Of a DNA stretch of 64,000 nucleotides, positions 1 through 11,200 are shown in pieces. Source of the stretch: Ecdyonurus torrentis. Lineage: Eukaryota > Arthropoda > Insecta > Ephemeroptera > Heptageniidae. Where the stretch lies: the NCBI GenBank assembly GCA_949318235.1, contig CASGGR010000026.1:1733744-1797743 (forward strand). Reading direction: 5' to 3'. Position 1 is the stretch's first letter. The number at the start of each line of letters is the position of its first letter. Position numbers and translations under genes: made by a program. The notes under the pieces were generated by a model that saw only the letters and a program-made list of their open reading frames with translations, did no database searches and was not told where the DNA came from.

Positions 1-176
1 TGGAGCGATTAAGGTGTAATAACCTTTTCTTTGCAAGTCTGTTAGTCCTACATTTTAGTTCAAACCGCGAGCCTGTAGCTTTATTAGTTTTAGAGATATC
101 ATCAAAAATCGTATTCACAGTCTGAAAAGTACGATGAGAAAGCACTAAGATTCTCTATAACGGTGAAAGTTGGAAT
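1..176. repeat. First complete satellite monomer, used as reference register
   Basis: This copy sets the phase used here (position 1 of the monomer = t of 'tggagcgatt'). The majority form of the monomer is 176 bp, with 35 G and 31 C (37.5% G+C) and seven CpG. Landmarks in order are: 'ggtgtaataacc' near 13-24, a pyrimidine tract near 22-33, the 6-bp palindrome 'ttgcaa' at 31-36, 'aagcctgtagctt' near 69-81 with a 4-bp inverted repeat, 'gatatc' at 95-100, A5 at 104-108, A4 at 125-128, and 'gtac' at 129-132. This particular copy differs from the majority form at about seven positions, including 'ccgcgagcc', 'tttagag' and 'gttggaat' at its end. Confidence 0.95.
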
Positions 177-500
177 TGGAGCGATTAAGATGTAATAACC
201 TTTTCTTTGCAAGTCTGTTAGTCCTACATTTTAGTTCAAACCGCAAGCCTGTAGCTTTATTAGTTTCGGAGATATCAATAAAAATCGTATTCACAGTCTG
301 AAAAGTACGATGAGAAAGCACTAAGATTCTCTATAACGGCGAAAGTTTGCATTGGAGCGATTAAGGTGTAATAACCTTTTCTTTGCAAGTGTGTTAGTCC
401 TACATTTTAGTTCAAACCGCAAGCCTGTAGCTTTATTAGTTTCGGAGATATCATCAAAAATCGTATTCACAGTCTGAAAAGTACGATGAGAAAGCACTAA
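1..500. repeat. Left-edge monomers before the first 22-monomer unit
   Basis: These roughly three monomers resemble the run at about 2113-2612, twelve monomers (2112 bp) downstream. They share the 'ccgcgagcc'/'tttagag' copy followed by the 'gttggaattggagcgatt' junction and 'aagatgtaat'. The window starts inside the array, so the block to which these copies belong is cut by the edge. Confidence 0.8.
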
Positions 501-1860
501 GATTCTCTATAACTGCGAAAGTTTGCATTGGAGCGTTTAAGGTGTAATAACCTTTTCTTTTCAAATTTGTTGGTCCTAAAATTTAGTTTAAACCGCAAGC
601 CTGTAGCTTTATTAGTTTCGGAGATATCATCAAAAATCATATTCAAAGTCTGAAAAGTACGATGAGAAAGCATTGAGATTCTCTATAACGGCGAAAGTTT
701 GCATTGGAGCGATTAAGGTGTAATAACCTTTTCTTTGCAAGTCTGTTAGTCCTAAATTTTAGTTCAAACCGCAAGCCTGTAGCTTTATTAGTTTCGGAGA
801 TATCATCAAAAATCGTATTCACAGTCTGAAAAGTACGATGAGAAGGCACTGAGATTCTTTTTAACCGTGAAAGTTTGCATTGGAGCGATTAAGGTGTAAT
901 AACCTTTTCTTTGCAAGTGTGTTAGTCCTACATTTTAGTTTAAACCGCAAGCCTGTAGCTTTATTAGTTTCGTAGATATCATCAAAAATCGTATTCACAG
1001 TCTGAAAAGTACGATGAGAAAGCACTGATATTCACTATAACGGCGAAAGTTTGCATTGGAGCGATTAAGGTGTAATAACCTTTTCTTTGCAAGTCTGTTA
1101 GTCCTACATTTTATTTCAAACCGCAAGCCTGTAGCTTTATTAGTTTCGGAAATATCATCAAAAATCGTATTCACAGTCTGAAAAGTACGAAGAGAAAGCA
1201 CTGAGATTCTCTATAACGGCGATAGTTTACATTGGAGCGATTAAGGTGTAATAACCTTTTCTTTGCAAGTTTGTTAGTTCTAAATTTTAGTTCAAACCGC
1301 AAGCCTGTAGCTTAATTAGTTTCGAAAATATCATAAAAAATCGTATTCACAGTCTGAAAAGTACGATGAGAAAGCACTAAAATTCTTTATAACGGCGAAA
1401 GTTTGCATTGGAGCGATTAAGGTGTAATAACCTTTTCTTTGCAAGTCTGTTAGTCCTACATTTAAGTTCAAACCTCAAGCCTGTAGCATTATTAGTTTCG
1501 GAGATATCATTAAAAATCGTATTCACAGTCTGAAAAGTACGATGAGAAAGCACTGAGATTCTTTTTAACGGCGAAAGTTTGCATTGGAGCGATTAAGGTG
1601 TAATAACCTTTTCTTTGCAAGTGTGTTAGTCCTACATTTTAGTTTAAACCGCAAGCCTGTAGCTTTATTAGTTTCGGATATATCATCAAAAATCGTATTC
1701 ACAGTCTGAAAAGTACGATGAGAAAGCACTAAGATTCTCTATAACGGCGAAAGTTTGCATTGGAGCGATTAAGGTGTAATAACCTTTTCTTTGCAAGTTT
1801 GTTAGTCTTAAATTTTAGTTTAAACCGCAAGCCTGTAGCTTTATTAGTTTCGGAAATATC

Positions 1861-1885
1861 ATCAAAAATCGAATTCACAGTCTGA
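1861..1885. repeat. EcoRI-site variant monomer (left-domain marker)
   Basis: A single t-to-a change turns 'atcgtattcac' into 'atcgaattcac', creating 'gaattc', together with 'gaaaaatacgatg' just after it. I find it at 1871, 5743, 11,374, 12,957, 13,837, 20,523, 23,865, 25,448, 29,318, 31,957, 34,422, 35,477 and 37,940, and nowhere to the right of 37,940. The neighbouring monomers on its left ('gtcttaaattttag') are also constant, so it marks one lineage. Confidence 0.9.
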
Positions 1886-3179
1886 AAAATACGATGAGAA
1901 AGCACTGAGATTCTCTATAACGGCGAAAGTTTGCATTGGAGCGATTAAGGTGTAATAACCTTTTCTTTGCAAGTCTGTTAGTCCTACATTTTAGTTCAAA
2001 CCGCAAGCCTGTAGCTTTATTAGTTTTGGAGATATCATCAAAAATCGTATTCACAGCCTGAAAAGTACGATGAGAAAGCACTAAGATTCTCTATAACGGC
2101 GCAAGTTTGCATTGGAGCGATTAAGGTGTAATAACCTTTTCTTTGCAAGTCTGTTAGTCCTACATTTTAGTTCAAACCGCGAGCCTGTAGCTTTATTAGT
2201 TTTAGAGATATCATCAAAAATCGTATTCACAGTCTGAAAAGTACGATGAGAAAGCACTAAGATTCTCTATAACGGTGAAAGTTGGAATTGGAGCGATTAA
2301 GATGTAATAACCTTTTCTTTGCAAGTCTGTTAGTCCTACATTTTAGTTCAAACCGCAAGCCTGTAGCTTTATTAGTTTCGGAGATATTAATAAAAATCGT
2401 ATTCACAGTCTGAAAAGTACGATGAGAAAGCACTAAGATTCTCTATAACGGCGAAAGTTTGCATTGGATCGATTAAGGTGTAATAACCTTTTCTTTGCAA
2501 GTCTGTTAGTCCTACATTTTAGTTCAAACCGCAAGCCTGTAGCTTTATTAGTTTCGGAGATATCATCAAAAATCGTATTCACAGTCTGAAAAGTACGATG
2601 AGAAAGCACTAAGATTCTCTATAACTGCGAAAGTTTGCATTGGAGCGTTTAAGGTGTAATAACCTTTTCTTTTCAAATTTGTTGGTCCTAAATTTTAGTT
2701 TAAACTGCAAGCCTGTAGCTTTATTAGTTTCGGAGATATCATCAAAAATCATATTCACAGTCTGAAAAGTACGATGAGAAAGCACTGAGATTCTCTATAA
2801 CGGCGAAAGTTTGCATTGGAGCGATTAAGGTGTTATAACCTTTTCTTTGCAAGTCTGTTAGTCCTAAATTTTAGTTCAAACCGCAAGCCTGTAGCTTTAT
2901 TAGTTTCGAAAATATCATCAAAAATCGTATTCACAGTCTAAAAAGTACGATGAGAAAGCACTGAGATTCTCTATAACGGCGAAAGTTTGCATTAGAGCGA
3001 TTAAGGTGTAATAACCTTTTCTATTCAAGTCTGTTAGTCCTACATTTAAGTTCAAACCGCAAGCCTGTAGCTTTATTAGTTTCGGAGATATCATCAAAAA
3101 TCGTATTCACAGTCTGAAAAGTACGATGAGAAGGCACTGAGATTCTTTTTAACCGTGAAAGTTTGCATTGGAGCGATTA

Positions 3180-3270
3180 AGGTGTAATAACATATTTTCT
3201 TTGCAAGTGTGTTAGTCCTACATTTAAGTTCAAACCGCAACCCTGTAGCTTTATAGTTTCGGAAATATCA
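3180..3270. repeat. 'catatt' indel-variant monomer (left-domain marker)
   Basis: 'aaccttttc' has become 'aacatattttc' (two bases longer), and in the same copy 'tttattagtttc' has lost one base to 'tttatagtttc'. The pair recurs together at 3191, 7063, 15,157, 26,768, 33,277 and 36,797 and was not seen elsewhere. Two linked indels in one monomer make shared ancestry of these six copies nearly certain. Confidence 0.92.
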
Positions 3271-4059
3271 TCAAAAATCGTATTCACAGTCTGAAAAGTA
3301 CGATGAAAAAGCACTAAGATTCTCTATAATGGCGAAATTTTGCATTGGATCGATTAAGGTGTAATAACCTTTTCTTTGCAAGTCTGTTAGTCCTACATTT
3401 TAGTTCAAATCGCAAGCCTGTAGCTTTATTAGTTTTGGAAATATCATCAAAATTCGTATTCACAGTCTTAAAAGAACGATTAGAAAGCACTGAGATTCTC
3501 TATAACAGCGAAAGTTTGCATCTGAGCGATTAAGGTGTAATAACCTTTTCTTTTCAAGGCTGTTGGTCCTACATTTTAGTTCAAACCGCAAACCTGTAGC
3601 TTTATTAGTTTCGGAAATATCATCAAAAATCGTATTCACAGTCTGAAAAGTACGAAGAGAAAGCACTGAGATTCTCTATAACGGCGAAAGTTTACATTGG
3701 AGCGATTAAGTTGTAATAACCTTTTCTTTGCAAGTCTGTTAGTTCTACATTTAAGTTTAAACCGCAACCCTGTAGCTTTATTAGTTTCGGAAATATCATC
3801 AAAAATCGTATTAACAGTCTGAAAAGTACGATGAAAAAGCACTAAGATTCTTTATAATGGCGAAATTTTGCATTGGAGCGATTAAGGTGTAATAACCTTT
3901 TCTTTGCAAGTTTGTTAGTCCTAAATTTTAGTTTAAACCGCAAGCCTGTAGCTTTATAAGTTTCGGAGATATCATAAATAATCGTATTCACAGTCTGAAA
4001 ACTACGATGAGAAAGCACTAAGGTTCTCTATAACGGCGAAAGTTTGCATTGGATCGATT

Positions 4060-4090
4060 AAGGTGTAATAACTTTTTTTTGCAACTCTGT
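4060..4090. repeat. T8-variant monomer, one base short (left-domain marker)
   Basis: 'aaccttttctttgc' has become 'aacttttttttgc' (13 instead of 14 bases), always after 'ggatcgatt', which creates an ATCGAT site. The T run starts at 4073, 7945, 10,408, 16,039, 18,502, 19,557, 22,899, 27,298, 28,353, 30,991 and 34,511. It explains most of the odd one-base offsets between repeated blocks. Confidence 0.9.
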
Positions 4091-4372
4091 TAGTCCTACA
4101 TTTTAGTTCAAACCGCAAGCCTGTAGCTTTATTAGTTTTGGAAATATCATCAAAAATCGTATTCACAGTCTGAAAAGAACGATTAGAAAGCACTGAGATT
4201 CTCTATAACAGCGAAAGTTTGCATTGGAGCGTTTAAGGTGTAATAACCTTTTCTTTTCAAGGCTGTTAGTCCTACATTTTAGTTCAAACCGCAAGCCTGT
4301 AGCTTTATTAGTTTCGGAAATATCATCAAAAATCGTATTCACAGTCTGAAAAGTACGAAGAGAAAGCACTGA

Positions 4373-7300
4373 GATTCTCTATAACTGCGAAAGTTTGCAT
4401 TGGAGCGTTTAAGGTGTAATAACCTTTTCTTTTCAAATTTGTTGGTCCTAAAATTTAGTTTAAACCGCAAGCCTGTAGCTTTATTAGTTTCGGAGATATC
4501 ATCAAAAATCATATTCAAAGTCTGAAAAGTACGATGAGAAAGCATTGAGATTCTCTATAACGGCGAAAGTTTGCATTGGAGCGATTAAGGTGTAATAACC
4601 TTTTCTTTGCAAGTCTGTTAGTCCTAAATTTTAGTTCAAACCGCAAGCCTGTAGCTTTATTAGTTTCGGAGATATCATCAAAAATCGTATTCACAGTCTG
4701 AAAAGTACGATGAGAAGGCACTGAGATTCTTTTTAACCGTGAAAGTTTGCATTGGAGCGATTAAGGTGTAATAACCTTTTCTTTGCAAGTGTGTTAGTCC
4801 TACATTTTAGTTTAAACCGCAAGCCTGTAGCTTTATTAGTTTCGTAGATATCATCAAAAATCGTATTCACAGTCTGAAAAGTACGATGAGAAAGCACTGA
4901 TATTCACTATAACGGCGAAAGTTTGCATTGGAGCGATTAAGGTGTAATAACCTTTTCTTTGCAAGTCTGTTAGTCCTACATTTTATTTCAAACCGCAAGC
5001 CTGTAGCTTTATTAGTTTCGGAAATATCATCAAAAATCGTATTCACAGTCTGAAAAGTACGAAGAGAAAGCACTGAGATTCTCTATAACGGCGATAGTTT
5101 ACATTGGAGCGATTAAGGTGTAATAACCTTTTCTTTGCAAGTTTGTTAGTTCTAAATTTTAGTTCAAACCGCAAGCCTGTAGCTTAATTAGTTTCGAAAA
5201 TATCATAAAAAATCGTATTCACAGTCTGAAAAGTACGATGAGAAAGCACTAAAATTCTTTATAACGGCGAAAGTTTGCATTGGAGCGATTAAGGTGTAAT
5301 AACCTTTTCTTTGCAAGTCTGTTAGTCCTACATTTAAGTTCAAACCTCAAGCCTGTAGCATTATTAGTTTCGGAGATATCATTAAAAATCGTATTCACAG
5401 TCTGAAAAGTACGATGAGAAAGCACTGAGATTCTTTTTAACGGCGAAAGTTTGCATTGGAGCGATTAAGGTGTAATAACCTTTTCTTTGCAAGTGTGTTA
5501 GTCCTACATTTTAGTTTAAACCGCAAGCCTGTAGCTTTATTAGTTTCGGATATATCATCAAAAATCGTATTCACAGTCTGAAAAGTACGATGAGAAAGCA
5601 CTAAGATTCTCTATAACGGCGAAAGTTTGCATTGGAGCGATTAAGGTGTAATAACCTTTTCTTTGCAAGTTTGTTAGTCTTAAATTTTAGTTTAAACCGC
5701 AAGCCTGTAGCTTTATTAGTTTCGGAAATATCATCAAAAATCGAATTCACAGTCTGAAAAATACGATGAGAAAGCACTGAGATTCTCTATAACGGCGAAA
5801 GTTTGCATTGGAGCGATTAAGGTGTAATAACCTTTTCTTTGCAAGTCTGTTAGTCCTACATTTTAGTTCAAACCGCAAGCCTGTAGCTTTATTAGTTTTG
5901 GAGATATCATCAAAAATCGTATTCACAGCCTGAAAAGTACGATGAGAAAGCACTAAGATTCTCTATAACGGCGCAAGTTTGCATTGGAGCGATTAAGGTG
6001 TAATAACCTTTTCTTTGCAAGTCTGTTAGTCCTACATTTTAGTTCAAACCGCGAGCCTGTAGCTTTATTAGTTTTAGAGATATCATCAAAAATCGTATTC
6101 ACAGTCTGAAAAGTACGATGAGAAAGCACTAAGATTCTCTATAACGGTGAAAGTTGGAATTGGAGCGATTAAGATGTAATAACCTTTTCTTTGCAAGTCT
6201 GTTAGTCCTACATTTTAGTTCAAACCGCAAGCCTGTAGCTTTATTAGTTTCGGAGATATTAATAAAAATCGTATTCACAGTCTGAAAAGTACGATGAGAA
6301 AGCACTAAGATTCTCTATAACGGCGAAAGTTTGCATTGGATCGATTAAGGTGTAATAACCTTTTCTTTGCAAGTCTGTTAGTCCTACATTTTAGTTCAAA
6401 CCGCAAGCCTGTAGCTTTATTAGTTTCGGAGATATCATCAAAAATCGTATTCACAGTCTGAAAAGTACGATGAGAAAGCACTAAGATTCTCTATAACTGC
6501 GAAAGTTTGCATTGGAGCGTTTAAGGTGTAATAACCTTTTCTTTTCAAATTTGTTGGTCCTAAATTTTAGTTTAAACTGCAAGCCTGTAGCTTTATTAGT
6601 TTCGGAGATATCATCAAAAATCATATTCACAGTCTGAAAAGTACGATGAGAAAGCACTGAGATTCTCTATAACGGCGAAAGTTTGCATTGGAGCGATTAA
6701 GGTGTTATAACCTTTTCTTTGCAAGTCTGTTAGTCCTAAATTTTAGTTCAAACCGCAAGCCTGTAGCTTTATTAGTTTCGAAAATATCATCAAAAATCGT
6801 ATTCACAGTCTAAAAAGTACGATGAGAAAGCACTGAGATTCTCTATAACGGCGAAAGTTTGCATTAGAGCGATTAAGGTGTAATAACCTTTTCTATTCAA
6901 GTCTGTTAGTCCTACATTTAAGTTCAAACCGCAAGCCTGTAGCTTTATTAGTTTCGGAGATATCATCAAAAATCGTATTCACAGTCTGAAAAGTACGATG
7001 AGAAGGCACTGAGATTCTTTTTAACCGTGAAAGTTTGCATTGGAGCGATTAAGGTGTAATAACATATTTTCTTTGCAAGTGTGTTAGTCCTACATTTAAG
7101 TTCAAACCGCAACCCTGTAGCTTTATAGTTTCGGAAATATCATCAAAAATCGTATTCACAGTCTGAAAAGTACGATGAAAAAGCACTAAGATTCTCTATA
7201 ATGGCGAAATTTTGCATTGGATCGATTAAGGTGTAATAACCTTTTCTTTGCAAGTCTGTTAGTCCTACATTTTAGTTCAAATCGCAAGCCTGTAGCTTTA

Positions 7301-8244
7301 TTAGTTTTGGAAATATCATCAAAATTCGTATTCACAGTCTTAAAAGAACGATTAGAAAGCACTGAGATTCTCTATAACAGCGAAAGTTTGCATCTGAGCG
7401 ATTAAGGTGTAATAACCTTTTCTTTTCAAGGCTGTTGGTCCTACATTTTAGTTCAAACCGCAAACCTGTAGCTTTATTAGTTTCGGAAATATCATCAAAA
7501 ATCGTATTCACAGTCTGAAAAGTACGAAGAGAAAGCACTGAGATTCTCTATAACGGCGAAAGTTTACATTGGAGCGATTAAGTTGTAATAACCTTTTCTT
7601 TGCAAGTCTGTTAGTTCTACATTTAAGTTTAAACCGCAACCCTGTAGCTTTATTAGTTTCGGAAATATCATCAAAAATCGTATTAACAGTCTGAAAAGTA
7701 CGATGAAAAAGCACTAAGATTCTTTATAATGGCGAAATTTTGCATTGGAGCGATTAAGGTGTAATAACCTTTTCTTTGCAAGTTTGTTAGTCCTAAATTT
7801 TAGTTTAAACCGCAAGCCTGTAGCTTTATAAGTTTCGGAGATATCATAAATAATCGTATTCACAGTCTGAAAACTACGATGAGAAAGCACTAAGGTTCTC
7901 TATAACGGCGAAAGTTTGCATTGGATCGATTAAGGTGTAATAACTTTTTTTTGCAACTCTGTTAGTCCTACATTTTAGTTCAAACCGCAAGCCTGTAGCT
8001 TTATTAGTTTTGGAAATATCATCAAAAATCGTATTCACAGTCTGAAAAGAACGATTAGAAAGCACTGAGATTCTCTATAACAGCGAAAGTTTGCATTGGA
8101 GCGTTTAAGGTGTAATAACCTTTTCTTTTCAAGGCTGTTAGTCCTACATTTTAGTTCAAACCGCAAGCCTGTAGCTTTATTAGTTTCGGAAATATCATCA
8201 AAAATCGTATTCACAGTCTGAAAAGTACGAAGAGAAAGCACTGA
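4373..8244. repeat. 22-monomer higher-order repeat unit, copy 2 (3872 bp)
   Basis: This is a tandem copy of 501-4372. Matching markers are 'cgtagatatc' near 4844, the EcoRI site at 5743, 'ggtgttataacc' near 6702, 'catatt' at 7063 and T8 at 7945. The right edge is where 'ataactgcgaaagtttgcat' of a third unit would be expected but 'ataacggcgatagattac' is found (about 8245-8270). From 5427 onward the same material recurs a third time at 13,521, with a few differences. Confidence 0.93.
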
Positions 8245-11200
8245 GATTCTCTATAACGGCGATAGATTACATTGGAGCGATTAAGGTGTAATAACCTTTT
8301 CTTTGCAAGTTTGTTAGTTCTAAATTTTAGTTCAAACCGCAAGCCTGTAGCTTAATTAGTTTCGAAAATATCATCAAAAATCGTATTCACAGTCTGAAAA
8401 GTACGATGAGAAAGCACTAAAATTCTCTATAACGGCGAAAGTTTGCATTGGAGCGATTAAAGTGTAATAACCTTTTCTTTGCAAGTCTGTTAGTCCTACA
8501 TTTTAGTTCAAACCGCAAGCCTGTAGCTTTATTAGTTTCGGAGATATCATCAAAAATCGTATTCACAGCCTGAAAAGTACGATGAGAAAGCACTAAGATT
8601 CTCTATAACGGCGCAAGTTTGCATTGGAGCGATTAAGGTGTATTAACCTTTTCTTTGCAAGTCTGTTAGTCCTACATTTTAGTTCAAACCGCGAGCCTGT
8701 AGCTTTATTAGTTTTAGAGATATCATCAAAAATCGTATTCACAGTCTGAAAAGTACGATGAGAAAGCACTAAGATTCTCTATAACGGAGAAAGTTGGAAT
8801 TGGAGCGATTAAGATGTAATAACCTTTTCTTTGCAAGTCTGTTAGTCCTACATTTTAGTTCAAACCGCAAGCCTGTAGCTTTATTAGTTTCGGAGATATC
8901 AATAAAAATCGTATTCACAGTCTGAAAAGTACGATGAGAAAGCACTAAGATTCTCTATAACGGCGAAAGTTTGCATTGGAGCGATAAAGGTGTAATAACC
9001 TTTTCTTTGCAAGTCTGTTAGTCCTACATTTTAGTTCAAACCGCAAGCCTGTAGCTTTATTAGTTTCGGAGATATCATCAAAAATCATATTCACAGTCTG
9101 AAAAGTACGATGAGAAAGCACTAAGATTCTCTATAACTGCGAAAGTTTGCATTGGAGCGTTTAAGGTGTAATAACCTTTTCTTTTCAAATTTGTTGGTCC
9201 TAAAATTTAGTTTAAACCGCAAGCCTGTAGCTTTATTAGTTTCGGAGATATCATCAAAAATCATATTCAAAGTCTGAAAAGTACGATGAGAAAGCATTGA
9301 GATTCTCTATAACGGCGAAAGTTTGCATTGGAGCGATTAAGGTGTAATAACCTTTTCTTTGCAAGTCTGTTAGTCCTAAATTTTAGTTCAAACCGCAAGC
9401 CTGTAGCTTTATTAGTTTCGAAAATATCATCAAAAATCGTATTCACAGTCTGAAAAGTACGATGAGAAAGCACTGAGATTCTCTATAACGGCGAAAGTTT
9501 GCATTAGAGCGATTAAGGTGTAATAACCTTTTCTTTTCAAGTCTGTTAGTCCTACATTTAAGTTCAAACCGCAAGCCTGTAGCTTTATTAGTTTCGGAGA
9601 TATCATCAAAAATCGTATTCACAGTCTGAAAAGTACGATGAGAAGGCACTGAGATTCTTTTTAACCGTGAAAGTTTGCATTGGAGCGATTAAGGTGTAAT
9701 AACCTTTTCTTTGCAAGTGTGTTAGTCCTACATTTTAGTTTAAACCGCAAGCCTGTAGCTTTATTAGTTTCGTAGATATCATCAAAAATCGTATTCACAG
9801 TCTGAAAAGTACGATGAGAAAGCACTGATATTCACTATAACGGCGAAAGTTTGCATTGGAGCGATTAAGGTGTAATAACCTTTTCTTTGCAAGTCTGTTA
9901 GTCCTACATTTTATTTCAAACCGCAAGCCTGTAGCTTTATTAGTTTCGGAAATATCATCAAAAATCGTATTCACAGTCTGAAAAGTACGATGAGAAAGCA
10001 CTGAGATTCTCTATAACGGCAAAATTTTGCATTGGAGCGATTAAGTTGTAATAACCTTTTCTTTGCAAGTCTGTTAGTTCTACATTTAAGTTTAAACCGC
10101 AACCCTGTAGCTTTATTAGTTTCGGAAATATCATCAAAAATCGTATTCACAGTCTGAAAAGTACGATGAAAAAGCACTAAGATTCTCTATAATGGCGAAA
10201 TTTTGCATTGGAGCGATTAAGGTGTAATAACCTTTTCTTTGCAAGTTTGTTAGTCCTAAATTTTAGTTTAAACCGCAAGCCTGTAGCTTTATAAGTTTCG
10301 GAGATATCATAAATAATCGTATTCACAGTCTGAAAACTACGATGAGAAAGCACTAAGGTTCTCTATAACGGCGAAAGTTTGCATTGGATCGATTAAGGTG
10401 TAATAACTTTTTTTTGCAAGTCTGTTAGTCCTACATTTTAGTTCAAACCGCAAGCCTGTAGCTTTATTAGTTTTGGAAATATCATCAAAAATCGTATTCA
10501 CAGTCTGAAAAGAACGATTAGAAAGCACTGAGATTCTCTATAACAGCGAAAGTTTGCATTGGAGCGATTAAGGTGTAATAACCTTTTCTTTTCAAGGCTG
10601 TTAGTCCTACATTTTAGTTCAAACCGCAAGCCTGTAGCTTTATTAGTTTCGGAAATATCATCAAAAATCGTATTCACAGTCTGAAAAGTACGAAGAGAAA
10701 GCACTGAGATTCTCTATAACGGCGATAGTTTACATTGGAGCGATTAAGGTGTAATAACCTTTTCTTTGCAAGTTTGTTAGTTCTAAATTTTAGTTCAAAC
10801 CGCAAGCCTGTAGCTTAATTAGTTTCGAAAATATCATCAAAAATCGTATTCACAGTCTGAAAAGTACGATGAGAAAGCACTAAAATTCTCTATAACGGCG
10901 AAAGTTTGCATTAGAGCGATTAAGGTGTTATAACCTTTTCTTTTCAAGTCTGTTAGTCCTACATTTAGGTTCAAACCTCAAGCCTGTAGCATTATTAGTT
11001 TCGGAGATATCATCAAAAATCGTATTCACAGTCTGAAAAGTACGATGAGAAAGCACTGAGATTCTTTTTAACGGCGAAAGTTTGCATTGGAGCGATTAAG
11101 GTGTAATAACCTTTTCTTTGCAAGTGTGTTAGTCCTACATTTTAGTTTAAACCGCAAGCCTGTAGCTTTATTAGTTTCGGATATATCATCAAAAATCGTA

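Larger units (their letters stand above)
501..4372. repeat. 22-monomer higher-order repeat unit, copy 1 (3872 bp)
   Basis: The segment recurs directly downstream at an offset of exactly 3872 = 22 x 176. Private variants line up: 'cgtagatatc' with 'gatattcact' near 972-1030, 'ggtgttataacc' near 2830, 'catatt' at 3191, the EcoRI site at 1871 and the T8 tract at 4073. In the stretches I compared I found no difference from copy 2. The left edge is set by 'acgatgagaaagcactaag' changing to the shared 'gattctctataactgcg' at about 501. Two compensating indels (+2 in 'catatt', -1 in 'tttatagtttc', -1 in the T8 copy) keep the unit at exactly 22 x 176. Confidence 0.93.

Noticed and set aside
150..165. 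TATA-like 'ctataac' and 'gttataacc' as promoters
   Set aside because: Such short AT-rich matches are expected by chance at this composition and repeat simply because the monomer does. No other promoter element or transcript evidence is visible.
1..176. Internal half-monomer repeat (two 'agtctg' motifs 83 bases apart)
   Set aside because: Beyond the six shared bases the two halves do not align, so there is no support for a dimeric origin of the monomer.
643..849. Recurring 68-residue open frame on the minus strand (for example 643-849, 995-1201, 9443-9649), present in well over a hundred copies
   Set aside because: It is 207 bp, longer than the 176-bp monomer, so neighbouring copies overlap by about 31 bases, and the frame shifts each monomer because 176 is not a multiple of three. 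Single-base changes open and close it freely, it has no recognisable domain, and it exists only because the repeat has one long gap between stops. Not a gene family.
3345..3533. Plus-strand frames of 62-66 residues (3345-3533, 11,615-11,809, 46,798-46,998)
   Set aside because: They lie inside monomers, occur only where local variants remove a stop, and have no start-site context or homology that I recognise.
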